In this document: one piece after another, positions 5,567 to 11,979 of the stretch
How the letters are laid out: the number at the start of each line of letters is the position of its first letter
Position numbering within the stretch: the stretch's first letter is position 1
Source of the DNA: Lachnospiraceae bacterium UBA4316
GTDB taxonomy: Bacteria; Bacillota; Clostridia; Lachnospirales; Lachnospiraceae
Direction: 5' to 3'
Assembly: GCA_002394535.1 (NCBI GenBank)
Contig: DGUG01000010.1
Span: 1-12,357, forward strand
DNA: 12,357 bases
Translations under genes and position numbers: made by a program
Notes under the pieces: model-generated
The model's input: only the letters and a program-made list of their open reading frames with translations
The model's database searches: none
Told to the model about the DNA's origin: nothing

Positions 5567-6554
5567 CTGCAGTCACCTCCTCTTCGGTATTATCATTACC
5601 GGAAGACGTATTTCCCGTCGCTGTCATAGCCTGACCATCTGAAGAGGATGCAAAATCATCCAGCGGCAGCATTGTCTGCGTCGAACCGTCTGTTATTATC
5701 ACCTTCACATTAGGCATCAGCTCTTCCATCTTCTCGAAGAACAGTCTCTTTCTCGTAACTTCCGGAAATCTCGAATACTCCTTGTACATTTCGTTAAATC
5801 TTGCAACCTGACCCTCTGCTTCCGCAAGACGGGTAGCCTTGTATGCATTGGCCTTCTGGACGATGGCATCCGCATCAGCTTCCGCAGCCGGGATCTGCTG
5901 GTTCTTGTACTGAAGCGCCTGATTCATAGCGGTATCTGCACCCTGCTTGGCGGTTTCCACTGCCTTAAATGCAGATACGACCGAATCAACGGGGGGTCTC
6001 GAATCCTGTATAGTTATGTTAACCAATGACAGGCCTATCTTTTGTTCATCAAGGCTCCTTACTATATCCGCCTTGATATCCGACTGGATCTGATTTTTAC
6101 CTGTGGTCATGGCTTCATCCACGGTGTAGTTTGACACCACATTCCTGATACTTGCCATGGTTATGTTCTTGAGTATCTCATCAGGCTCCTCCGCATTATA
6201 GAGGTACGCAATAGGATCCGAAACCTTGTACTCAATGTAAAAATCAATATTTAGCAGGTTAAAATCCGACGTTATCATTATCGCATTGTTCTCATCTACA
6301 GGATATGCGCCCTTCTGGCCGTCCTCTTCGATGACGTAACCTATGCTTGTTCCGTGTGTTGTAACGTCTACCTTTTTGACCGACTGCCACGGCGGAATGA
6401 AATACACTCCCGCGGTCTTGACATCCACAACACTTCCGAACTGTGTGATGACCGCATTTGTCTGCTCATTTACGGAGAATATGCACCGGAATATCACGTA
6501 TGCAACTATCACGCATACTATGACGACCGGCACAACTTTTTTTGCTTTGTCCAT
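5556..6554 (-). CDS. hflK: HflK-like SPFH-domain membrane protein (332 aa)
   Basis: First gene of the operon; partner of HflC in the FtsH-associated membrane complex. Residues 8-26 span the membrane. Residues about 27-200 are the SPFH domain, with the characteristic RPPVDSVVSAFKAVETAKQ near its end (186-204). Residues about 205-260 form an Ala/Glu-rich coiled coil (PAAEADADAIVQKANAYKATRLAEAEGQ region). The C-terminal tail is Ser/Thr/Glu-rich and disordered-looking, as in other HflK. I chose the ATG at 6552-6554 because AGGAAGG lies 7 bases upstream and the membrane segment follows directly. A GTG 16 codons further upstream lacks a ribosome site. The downstream hflC start lies within the last codons. 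The gene has its own near-consensus promoter (6670-6698) and a leader of about 108 bases. Confidence 0.9.
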   Translation of the reverse strand: MDKAKKVVPVVIVCVIVAYVIFRCIFSVNEQTNAVITQFGSVVDVKTAGVYFIPPWQSVKKVDVTTHGTSIGYVIEEDGQKGAYPVDENNAIMITSDFNLLNIDFYIEYKVSDPIAYLYNAEEPDEILKNITMASIRNVVSNYTVDEAMTTGKNQIQSDIKADIVRSLDEQKIGLSLVNITIQDSRPPVDSVVSAFKAVETAKQGADTAMNQALQYKNQQIPAAEADADAIVQKANAYKATRLAEAEGQVARFNEMYKEYSRFPEVTRKRLFFEKMEELMPNVKVIITDGSTQTMLPLDDFASSSDGQAMTATGNTSSGNDNTEEEVTADEE

Positions 6555-6596
6555 TTTCGTTCCTTCCTGGTTCCTGGTTCTTTTCTTGAGAGAAAA

Positions 6597-6625
6597 CCGC
6601 ACGATTCAAAGCTCGGTTTGTGCGG
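6597..6625 (-). other. Hairpin in the hflK leader
   Basis: CCGCAC and GTGCGG (6597-6602 and 6620-6625 on the plus strand) form a 6-bp GC-rich stem with a 17-base loop, extendable by three A-T pairs past a one-base bulge. On the transcribed strand it is followed by TTTTCTCTC. It lies in the roughly 108-base leader of the hflK operon, about 42 bases before the ATG. It might act as a weak attenuator or a structural leader element. Evidence is only the pairing. Confidence 0.3.
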
Positions 6626-6669
6626 ATTTACATCAAAAACTTACGGTTGCATCAGCAAACGATAACACA

Positions 6670-6698
6670 ATTATATTCAGTAAACAGTGAAATATCAA
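6670..6698 (-). promoter_or_regulatory. Sigma-A-type promoter of the hflK-hflC-GGDEF operon
   Basis: On the minus strand TTGATA (6693-6698) and TATAAT (6670-6675) are separated by 17 bases, matching 5/6 and 6/6 of the vegetative consensus. Transcription would start near 6662. The -35 begins only 2 bases beyond the U-tract of the upstream gene's terminator (6700-6734), so terminator and promoter are packed back to back. Confidence 0.8.
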
Positions 6699-6699
6699 T

Positions 6700-6734
6700 C
6701 AAAAATGAGGCGTATCTATCGGATACGCCTCATT
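6700..6734 (-). terminator. Intrinsic terminator of the surface-protein gene
   Basis: A perfect 13-bp stem (6704-6716 with 6722-6734) has a five-base loop. On the minus strand it is followed directly by five T residues and then a T-rich stretch. It lies 37 bases past the stop codon of the gene at 6772-9147, the right position and orientation for a rho-independent terminator. Confidence 0.85.
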
Positions 6735-6771
6735 ATGAATAACTTATTCTCTATTATATTGTTTCTGATGT

Positions 6772-9147
6772 TTATCTGTTTGCTTCTTCCCTTGCCGCAA
6801 CCTTCTTCTGATGCTCGTCATACATCTTCTTGCCTGTTGCTCCGAGAAGGAGGATGATAAGGAGCCACCACCAGCTCATCTTTGCATTATCTTCCTTGGG
6901 CATTGCTGCGAGGGGAACTGCATTGTTTTCGATCTTGACAAGTTTTCTGCCTGTCTCATCATCATCCATTCCAAATACTTCTTCTATTAAATCTGTATTC
7001 GGTGCGATAACGAAATCTTCCTCTGCGCCTTCTTCAAGCTTTCCACCGAAAACTCTTTCTTCCAAGTCTTCAGCAACCCTTGCTCCAAGAACTCCGCCTG
7101 CCGGTGTGCTTTCCGAAGCGCCTGCCTGTGCAACTGCTGCAGGGGCTGCCGGAAGTACTATAGGTGCTATGCCAAGTCCGGGAACTGTTACTGTTACTCC
7201 TGCCGGTGTTACTACTGCTGCCGGTGCTGTTGTTGTTGCTGCTTCATCAGCTGTATCTTCAGTGTCATCGTCTGCATCATCAGCCGGAGTTACGTTAAAT
7301 CTTGAAAGGTCAATGCTGTCAACTGCCTTCTGGGCCTCATCAACCTTATCCTCAAGTGCCGACTTCTCCTCTTTGGCTGCTTCAAGCTCTTCCTTGGCTG
7401 CCTCGAGAGCATCCTTAAGAGCATTAACCTTCTCATTGCTGAACTTAAGCTCGGTTTTATTGAGTGTATCGATCGCTGACGTAAGGTCTTCTACAAGCTT
7501 CTGGGCCTCGTCAACCGCTGACTTGGCTGCTTCATACTCATCAAGTATCTGGGCTGCCTTCATGGCTTCCTCGATCCTCTTGTTGAGGTTCCTGAGATCG
7601 TCCATGTTGTTGGCATCTGTGTCGCGTGTTACATTTTTACCGTCAATCTGTGCAAGGTAGATGGGCCCGTTTTCAAAATCGAGAGTGTCGTTTGCGCTTC
7701 TTCCCTTGATCTCATAGTTATAATACTCGGTTACCACCTTCTCGCTGCCGTCTTCATCCGTAACCGTATACGTAACCTTTACGCTGTTGGCTGTTCCGTT
7801 CTCTCCCTGGCCGTATGCGCTGAAATAGATCGCATGCTCCTTCTCCCATTCAGCCCTCTCTTCGGCAGATAACTTCTTTTCGTCGACTACGGCTACTTTA
7901 TCATTATGTTTGTTATCTTCTGTAAGAGTCCCTTCGTCAAAGAATTTACGGTTTTTTGTTACCTCATCGCCGATATGGATCGTGGAAGGATCAACGCCGT
8001 TTGCTTTAAGCTTGAACTCGATGAGCTCTGCCATGAGTGCTCTGCCGACACGATATGTGTTTTCGGTAAGTGTTGTCGTCTCCTTTCCGGAGTCTTTTAA
8101 TGCCTGGGCGCTGGCTTCGATATCAAGCTTTCCGTCTTCGTATTTGGCGCATGATATATTCGAATCCCTGTAGAAGTGGACCATCAGCTTATAGTACTGC
8201 TCGTTAAGCTTCTCGAGGTCTTCCTTCTGCTTTGCAAGATCTTCAACCTTCTGGTTAAGTGCATCCATCTGGGACTGTATTCCCTTAAGTCGCTCGTTGG
8301 CTGCTGTAGCGTTTGTGCTGGCATCGTTCAGGGCTGCCTTTGCGTCTGCAAGCTTTTCATTTGCCTTTGCTTGCTGCTCTACTGCCTCGTTGTATTCCTC
8401 ATCTGCCTTAGCAACTGCTTCAGCGGTCTTGTCATATGCTTCCGTTGCAGCAGCAAGTCCTTCCTTAGCTTTCTCAAGAGCTGCCTCAGCATCATCCTTT
8501 GCCTGATAAGCTTCTGTCCTGGAATTGCTGGTGTTGGCAACGTCTGCATTATCTATAGCGGAATCAGCATCTTCCGTAGTATCATTATTCGCATTGTTGA
8601 AATTGGTCTGCTGTGTCTTTGCTTCAGCAAGCTGTTCATCAGCAGCATTGGCTGCGTTCTCAGCTGCAAGGTCGCTTACCAGTGCTTCTCCGATAGCTGC
8701 GGATGCCTCTGCAAGATTACCTTCCTCATCGCCGATAAGTGCGATGTCTCCAGCAACTTCCACAAGTCCATCCTGAATGTCGGCTACAATCGCCTGATCC
8801 TCGGGACTAATAACTTTATTAGCAGGGTCGATAGCCTCAATCGCTACTACAGCATCATTTACTGCCTCTGCAGCTGCGGGAACATCGTTATTAACCATTT
8901 CCACACATTCGCCTGCTGTCTGTGCAGCTGCCGATGAATCTTCCGAACTGCTACCTGTATTTTCCGATTGGCTCTCACTGCTTTCGGAAGAAGATTCGCC
9001 GGACGCCTCAGGCTGTGAACTGCTGTTGTCAGCACCTTCAGCCTCATCCGCATATACGCTCGTCGGTATGCTCGTTGCTGCGATCATCGCTGCAAGACCG
9101 ATCGTAATAGCCTTTATAACCTTATCATTCTTAACATTTTTTCTCAT
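6772..9147 (-). CDS. Secreted, coiled-coil, membrane-tethered surface protein (791 aa)
   Basis: Not recognised as a named family. Residues 1-33 form a signal peptide with likely cleavage after VYA. Residues 37-75 are a Ser/Glu-rich spacer. About 80-205 is an Ala-rich helical region. About 210-320 is a long coiled coil (repeated Lys-Ala-Glu heptads). About 325-515 is a globular part with mixed sheet-like sequence, including C333. About 520-612 is a second coiled coil. A Thr/Ala/Pro/Val-rich linker (about 636-685) leads to GGVLGAR, acidic patches, VPLAAMP (744-750), a Trp-rich membrane segment (WWWLLIILLLG, 759-769) and a basic cytoplasmic tail. There is no LPXTG. The ATG has AAGGAG 7 bases upstream. 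A sigma-D-like promoter and a strong terminator make it a single-gene unit. It could be a stalk-like adhesin or envelope spacer linked with motility; that role is inference. Confidence 0.9.
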   Translation of the reverse strand: MRKNVKNDKVIKAITIGLAAMIAATSIPTSVYADEAEGADNSSSQPEASGESSSESSESQSENTGSSSEDSSAAAQTAGECVEMVNNDVPAAAEAVNDAVVAIEAIDPANKVISPEDQAIVADIQDGLVEVAGDIALIGDEEGNLAEASAAIGEALVSDLAAENAANAADEQLAEAKTQQTNFNNANNDTTEDADSAIDNADVANTSNSRTEAYQAKDDAEAALEKAKEGLAAATEAYDKTAEAVAKADEEYNEAVEQQAKANEKLADAKAALNDASTNATAANERLKGIQSQMDALNQKVEDLAKQKEDLEKLNEQYYKLMVHFYRDSNISCAKYEDGKLDIEASAQALKDSGKETTTLTENTYRVGRALMAELIEFKLKANGVDPSTIHIGDEVTKNRKFFDEGTLTEDNKHNDKVAVVDEKKLSAEERAEWEKEHAIYFSAYGQGENGTANSVKVTYTVTDEDGSEKVVTEYYNYEIKGRSANDTLDFENGPIYLAQIDGKNVTRDTDANNMDDLRNLNKRIEEAMKAAQILDEYEAAKSAVDEAQKLVEDLTSAIDTLNKTELKFSNEKVNALKDALEAAKEELEAAKEEKSALEDKVDEAQKAVDSIDLSRFNVTPADDADDDTEDTADEAATTTAPAAVVTPAGVTVTVPGLGIAPIVLPAAPAAVAQAGASESTPAGGVLGARVAEDLEERVFGGKLEEGAEEDFVIAPNTDLIEEVFGMDDDETGRKLVKIENNAVPLAAMPKEDNAKMSWWWLLIILLLGATGKKMYDEHQKKVAAREEANR

Positions 9148-9202
9148 CGCTTTACTCCTTTTTCAGGTTTTAATCTGATTATTCTTCTTTCACACAGTAT
9201 AT

Positions 9203-9228
9203 ATATCGGCAATTTTTTTGTTCTCTTA
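9203..9228 (-). promoter_or_regulatory. Sigma-D (sigma-28)-like promoter of the surface-protein gene
   Basis: On the minus strand an exact GCCGATAT (9203-9210) is preceded, after a 14-base A-rich spacer, by TAAG (9225-9228; a TTAA with 15-base spacing is equally possible). This fits the Gram-positive flagellar consensus TAAA-N14-16-GCCGATAT. Transcription would start near 9196, leaving a leader of about 49 bases. No better sigma-A promoter is seen in this leader. Confidence 0.7.
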
Positions 9229-9244
9229 ACTATAAAGACGAAAA

Positions 9245-9269
9245 AATCACAATTCATTACAATGTGATT
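9245..9269. promoter_or_regulatory. Dyad upstream of the sigma-D-like promoter
   Basis: AATCACA (9245-9251) and TGTGATT (9263-9269) form a perfect 7-bp inverted repeat spaced by 11 bases. The dyad ends 17 bases upstream of the -35 element for the surface-protein gene, a place where an activator could bind. The half-site order is inverted compared with the CRP consensus (TGTGA-N6-TCACA), so it is not a CRP site. No known regulator is assigned. Confidence 0.35.
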
Positions 9270-9324
9270 ATTTGCCGCATGTGCCCAAAACTTCACTGTT
9301 TTAGCAGTTTATCAGAGTAAAGCA

Positions 9325-9365
9325 AAGAAGACAGCGCCTGTTTTTCAGCAAAGCACTGCCTTCTT
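9325..9365 (-). terminator. Hairpin terminator after the small-gene cluster
   Basis: On the minus strand AAGAAGGCAGTGC pairs with GCGCTGTCTTCTT as a 13-bp stem with two G-U wobbles and a 15-base loop. The wobbles become A-C mismatches on the plus strand, so the structure is specific to minus-strand RNA. It sits 33 bases after the stop of the gene at 9399-9713. The following bases (TGCTTTACT) are only moderately U-rich. Confidence 0.55.
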
Positions 9366-9398
9366 GGTGATTTTATATTATGCATGTGACCGTTTGTG

Positions 9399-9713
9399 TC
9401 AGCTTATCGCATTGGTATACTGATTCCAATACCGCGTTATATAATCAGCCGATTCTTTACCGGCAAGATAATCCTTTATCTCATTTAATTCATCCATCAA
9501 TTCCAAGACGCGATATCCTTTTGAACTGTTTTTCGGATCAAATACAGTCATTCTGATCAATCTGTCTATTTTTCCAATATAAAAATCTGAATTATCCGTC
9601 TGCTTATTTCCTTGAAGATAACTCTCATGATCATCGACAAGTCTTTTGACTTCTCCGTCAATATTGGAAAGTTGCTCAAAAAACGTAAGTTTATTCCATG
9701 ATTGTTGTGTCAT
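9399..9713 (-). CDS. Small helical protein paired with the DUF5674-like gene (104 aa), function unknown
   Basis: All-helical-looking, soluble, 104 residues. It starts MTQQSWNKLTFFEQLSNIDG, and the W-x-K-L-(T/S)-F-F-E-Q-(L/M)-S-N-I motif is one I remember from a widespread family of roughly 100-residue hypothetical proteins in bacteria and archaea. A second family-like landmark is the DPKNSSKGYRVLEL stretch (59-72). No catalytic motif, signal peptide or membrane segment is seen. It starts 11 bases after the stop of the DUF5674-like gene. GAGG lies 8 bases before its ATG and overlaps that stop codon, so the two are surely cotranscribed. A terminator-like hairpin follows. A two-gene module, possibly toxin-antitoxin-like, is a reasonable guess, but there is no direct sign of toxicity or DNA binding. 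Confidence 0.75.
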   Translation of the reverse strand: MTQQSWNKLTFFEQLSNIDGEVKRLVDDHESYLQGNKQTDNSDFYIGKIDRLIRMTVFDPKNSSKGYRVLELMDELNEIKDYLAGKESADYITRYWNQYTNAIS

Positions 9714-9724
9714 TAACCGTTACC

Positions 9725-10075
9725 TCATATAACCCACGAAGTCAATATCTGAAACAATTCATCTATCAAGGTCTGATCCGTGATTGGCCTGCCATATCCT
9801 GTTCCAAGTTCCCTGTTTCTTTCAATATTGGGGTGTGCCTCCCATACTATATGCGTTTTGAGGCTATTATAATCATCTATGACAATATCACCGCCAAAGA
9901 TATCCTGAGGGGAAGAACCATTATCATACAGTTCATTTTCCATATCGATATGCATTTCTTCATCTATCGAGATGGTTTTTTGCTTTCGGTCTATGCAAAA
10001 CTTTATCCGGTCAGGATAGAATTTATTTCCGTTTTCCCACAAATCCTGTAGGGCTATTTTATCTTTAGGTATCAT
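9725..10075 (-). CDS. DUF5674-like small protein (116 aa)
   Basis: The sequence order matches what I recall of the DUF5674 family: an early (K/V)-x-x-(I/V)-D-x-(E/R)-(R/K) strand (here FCIDRKQKTISID), then E-(L/M)-H-x-D-x-E (EEMHIDMENEL, 39-49), then GS-x-x-(D/N)-(I/L)-(W/F)-G (SSPQDIFGGD). The ending resembles INIRPSQGNRS (HPNIERNRELGTGYGRP), followed by a helix. Function is unknown in the family. The ATG has AGAAAGG 7 bases upstream. The PilZ gene ends 37 bases upstream with no strong promoter in the gap, so the three small genes may form one transcript. The downstream 104-residue gene is tightly coupled. Family assignment is from memory of motifs and should be treated as probable. Confidence 0.7.
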   Translation of the reverse strand: MIPKDKIALQDLWENGNKFYPDRIKFCIDRKQKTISIDEEMHIDMENELYDNGSSPQDIFGGDIVIDDYNSLKTHIVWEAHPNIERNRELGTGYGRPITDQTLIDELFQILTSWVI

Positions 10076-10112
10076 GCGTATACCTTTCTCGACAACTATA
10101 TGATTTTTATAC

Positions 10113-10421
10113 CTATTCCGCTATATGCTTAAACAAATACTGCAGCACATCCGGTGTAAACTGCTTGGCATTGATTCCGACAGTATACGTTCCGTCATCG
10201 TTCTTCTCCTGACGGTTAACATCCGCATACATTATAAGAGTGCTTGCTACTATAATAATGTCCTTGCCCACAATATCCGGAAGGTCGGCAGGAGCAATAA
10301 TCCCCATACCAAGAGGGCTTACATTCTTGGTATCGACAAAGTACTTATCTCCCGTATCGCATACCACTATAACACCCTTTGCAGCATAATCTACTCTCGA
10401 AATATTACGTCTTTCTTCCAC
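10113..10421 (-). CDS. Single-domain PilZ protein, probable c-di-GMP receptor (102 aa)
   Basis: PilZ domains bind c-di-GMP and alter motility, secretion or polysaccharide synthesis. Both binding motifs are visible: RxxxR (R5 NIS R9) at the N-terminus and (D/N)xSxxG as N33-V-S-P-L-G38. The rest alternates strands as in the PilZ barrel, and a C-terminal helix (PDVLQYLFKHIAE) closes it. The protein is essentially only this domain. I take the GTG at 10419-10421 as start: GGAGGT lies 8 bases upstream and RxxxR follows at once. It lies downstream of the cell-wall hydrolase gene and upstream of the DUF5674-like gene, all on one strand. With the GGDEF protein in the same window it offers both a source and a receptor for c-di-GMP, though a direct link is inference. 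Confidence 0.88.
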   Translation of the reverse strand: MEERRNISRVDYAAKGVIVVCDTGDKYFVDTKNVSPLGMGIIAPADLPDIVGKDIIIVASTLIMYADVNRQEKNDDGTYTVGINAKQFTPDVLQYLFKHIAE

Positions 10422-10445
10422 TTTTTATTACCTCCATATATACGC

Positions 10446-10463
10446 AGGAAAAATCATTTTCCT
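10446..10463 (-). other. Short AT-rich hairpin between hydrolase and PilZ genes
   Basis: AGGAAAA (10446-10452) pairs with TTTTCCT (10457-10463) around a four-base loop, 50 bases beyond the hydrolase stop codon and about 25 bases before the PilZ start. The stem has few G-C pairs and no clean U-run, so termination would be weak. It may only partly separate the hydrolase from the PilZ gene cluster. Confidence 0.3.
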
Positions 10464-10512
10464 CACAATTCGATTTACCACTAATTCTACCACAAATTCG
10501 GTTTGCGTACCA

Positions 10513-11937
10513 TTACTCCTCATCGTCACCATCGTCATCGTCTTCATTATCTTCTTCATCTCCGCCGTCATCCTGATTTTCTTCGGCAGGTGCTTCCTGA
10601 GGCTGGGCTTCTTCGGTGGCAGGCTCTTCACTTCCGCCCTCAACCGGTGCAGCTTCCTCCTTCGGCTTGGTAACCCACTTGTAGAAGAATGCATGATTGC
10701 CTATCATCGTATATTCCGCAATCCCGTAATAATCCGCATAATACTTTGTCATAAAGAACAGATAATCACCTACACGGGCACCGTTTAGGACTTCCTGAGC
10801 CGCACTGATACATGTACTGTTCGGCCCGTTCGCTATGATAAGTTCGACCTTGCCTGATCGGTATGACGCAAACTGCATATTCTGGGTAATTACGCTCTTA
10901 ATATCATTTGGGAATGCCGAACTCTTAACCCTGTTCATAATAACCGACCCGACACCGAGCTTTCCGGTATATGATTCTCCACCGGCCTCAGCCTGTATCG
11001 TAGCCGCCAGCCACTCGAGTTCGGAACCGCTTGCCGCATATGCTCCGGAAGTGTCTTCCTTTTTCATGGCAAGTCTTGCCGCTATCTGCTGGGCAAGTTT
11101 TGCCTGGGCTGCCGCCGTCTGCGACTCCAGTGATTTCATGGCTTTATCAAGATTTGCAAGCTGCGCGTCAAAATCCTTGAGCTTTCCTGCTTCGGCGGAA
11201 ATGGAGCTGTTGGTTAAATCCAGCTTCCCCTGAACCTCATCGGTCAGATTCTCAAGCTGTGTATACTTATCATCCAGATCATCCTGGTAAGCGTTTATCT
11301 CTTCTTCCTTCTCCTCGACCTCGGCGACCTTGGCTGCAATCTGCTCTTCAAGTTCCTTAAGTTCCGCTATCTTCTGCCTGTCGTATCTTACAATGGCATT
11401 CAGATATTCGTACCGGTTCAGTACATCTTTAAGAGATGCCGCGTCGAAAATCATACGGGCCATGCCGTTTGAGCCGCCCTTTTCATACACACTCTTGATA
11501 CGCCTCTTAAGAAGCGATTCCTTCTCAGCCTTGGTCTTCCTAATATTGGCAAGTTCTTCGTTCAGGCTGACTATCCGGGCGGAAAGTTCGGACATCTTGT
11601 TCTCTGTTTCCTTTATTTCCGAGTCAAGTTCATCGAGCTTCCCCGAATATCCCTCAATCTCGCTGCGAAGTGCATCACTCCTGCCCTGAAGCTGTGTTAC
11701 ATTACTCTGGGTTGCCTTCCTTTGCTCCTGCAGAAGATTAATGGAATCTTTCGTTGCCTGTGTCTGCTTCTCAAGATTCGAGATCATCTCCTGTGTCTGC
11801 TGCTCTTCGCTTTGCATATTTGCAAGGGTATCCTCATATTCATCCGCAAAACAGATATGACAAGTTGCGGTCGCAAATACGGCCGCAACTACTATTATAC
11901 GCAACAAACATGTTTTCTTAATACTATTTCCCCTCAA
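10513..11937 (-). CDS. Secreted cell-wall hydrolase: PcsB/CwlO-like coiled coil plus SleB domain (474 aa)
   Basis: Predicted exported peptidoglycan hydrolase. After the signal peptide (cleavage after CFA, about residue 31) a long coiled coil (about 33-260) follows. It includes the PcsB/CwlO N-terminal landmark RRIKSVYEKGGSNGMARMIF, a region known in relatives to dock on FtsEX. The C-terminal SleB/CwlJ-type domain (about 305-420) has EWLAATIQAEAGGE (catalytic Glu in AEAGGE, E317 here), VGSVIMNRVKSSAFP and IGNHAFF. The last 40 residues are almost all Glu and Asp with Pro/Ala, without an obvious partner. I prefer TTG at 11935-11937: GGGAGG lies 7 bases upstream and the signal peptide begins there. 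An ATG 11 codons earlier (11968-11970) lacks a ribosome site. A short inverted repeat (11952-11964) lies before the ribosome site. The gap to glgP is 42 bases, so cotranscription or a promoter inside glgP is likely. Confidence 0.88.
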   Translation of the reverse strand: MRGNSIKKTCLLRIIVVAAVFATATCHICFADEYEDTLANMQSEEQQTQEMISNLEKQTQATKDSINLLQEQRKATQSNVTQLQGRSDALRSEIEGYSGKLDELDSEIKETENKMSELSARIVSLNEELANIRKTKAEKESLLKRRIKSVYEKGGSNGMARMIFDAASLKDVLNRYEYLNAIVRYDRQKIAELKELEEQIAAKVAEVEEKEEEINAYQDDLDDKYTQLENLTDEVQGKLDLTNSSISAEAGKLKDFDAQLANLDKAMKSLESQTAAAQAKLAQQIAARLAMKKEDTSGAYAASGSELEWLAATIQAEAGGESYTGKLGVGSVIMNRVKSSAFPNDIKSVITQNMQFASYRSGKVELIIANGPNSTCISAAQEVLNGARVGDYLFFMTKYYADYYGIAEYTMIGNHAFFYKWVTKPKEEAAPVEGGSEEPATEEAQPQEAPAEENQDDGGDEEDNEDDDDGDDEE

Positions 11938-11979
11938 AAAAGATCCTCCCGCCTCTTGCAGAGGTGACATTTCACTATT

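Noticed and set aside
6600..6602. GTG start giving hflK 16 more residues
   Set aside because: No ribosome site before it, whereas the ATG at 6552-6554 has AGGAAGG at proper distance directly before the membrane segment.
6830..7660. Plus-strand open frame of 276 codons, Ser/Ala-rich
   Set aside because: Another antisense shadow of the same low-complexity gene; no start signal or recognisable domain.
8176..8937. Long plus-strand open frame (about 250 codons) antisense to the surface-protein gene
   Set aside because: Its Cys/Leu/Ile-rich translation is what the complement of Ala/Glu/Lys coiled-coil codons gives. It has no ribosome site and no family-like motif, and the minus-strand gene has full signals.
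11952..11964. Inverted repeat CCTCT-TGC-AGAGG as a glgP terminator
   Set aside because: The stem is only 5 bp with a three-base loop, and the T-run lies about 10 bases further on, after the hydrolase ribosome site. More likely part of the leader.
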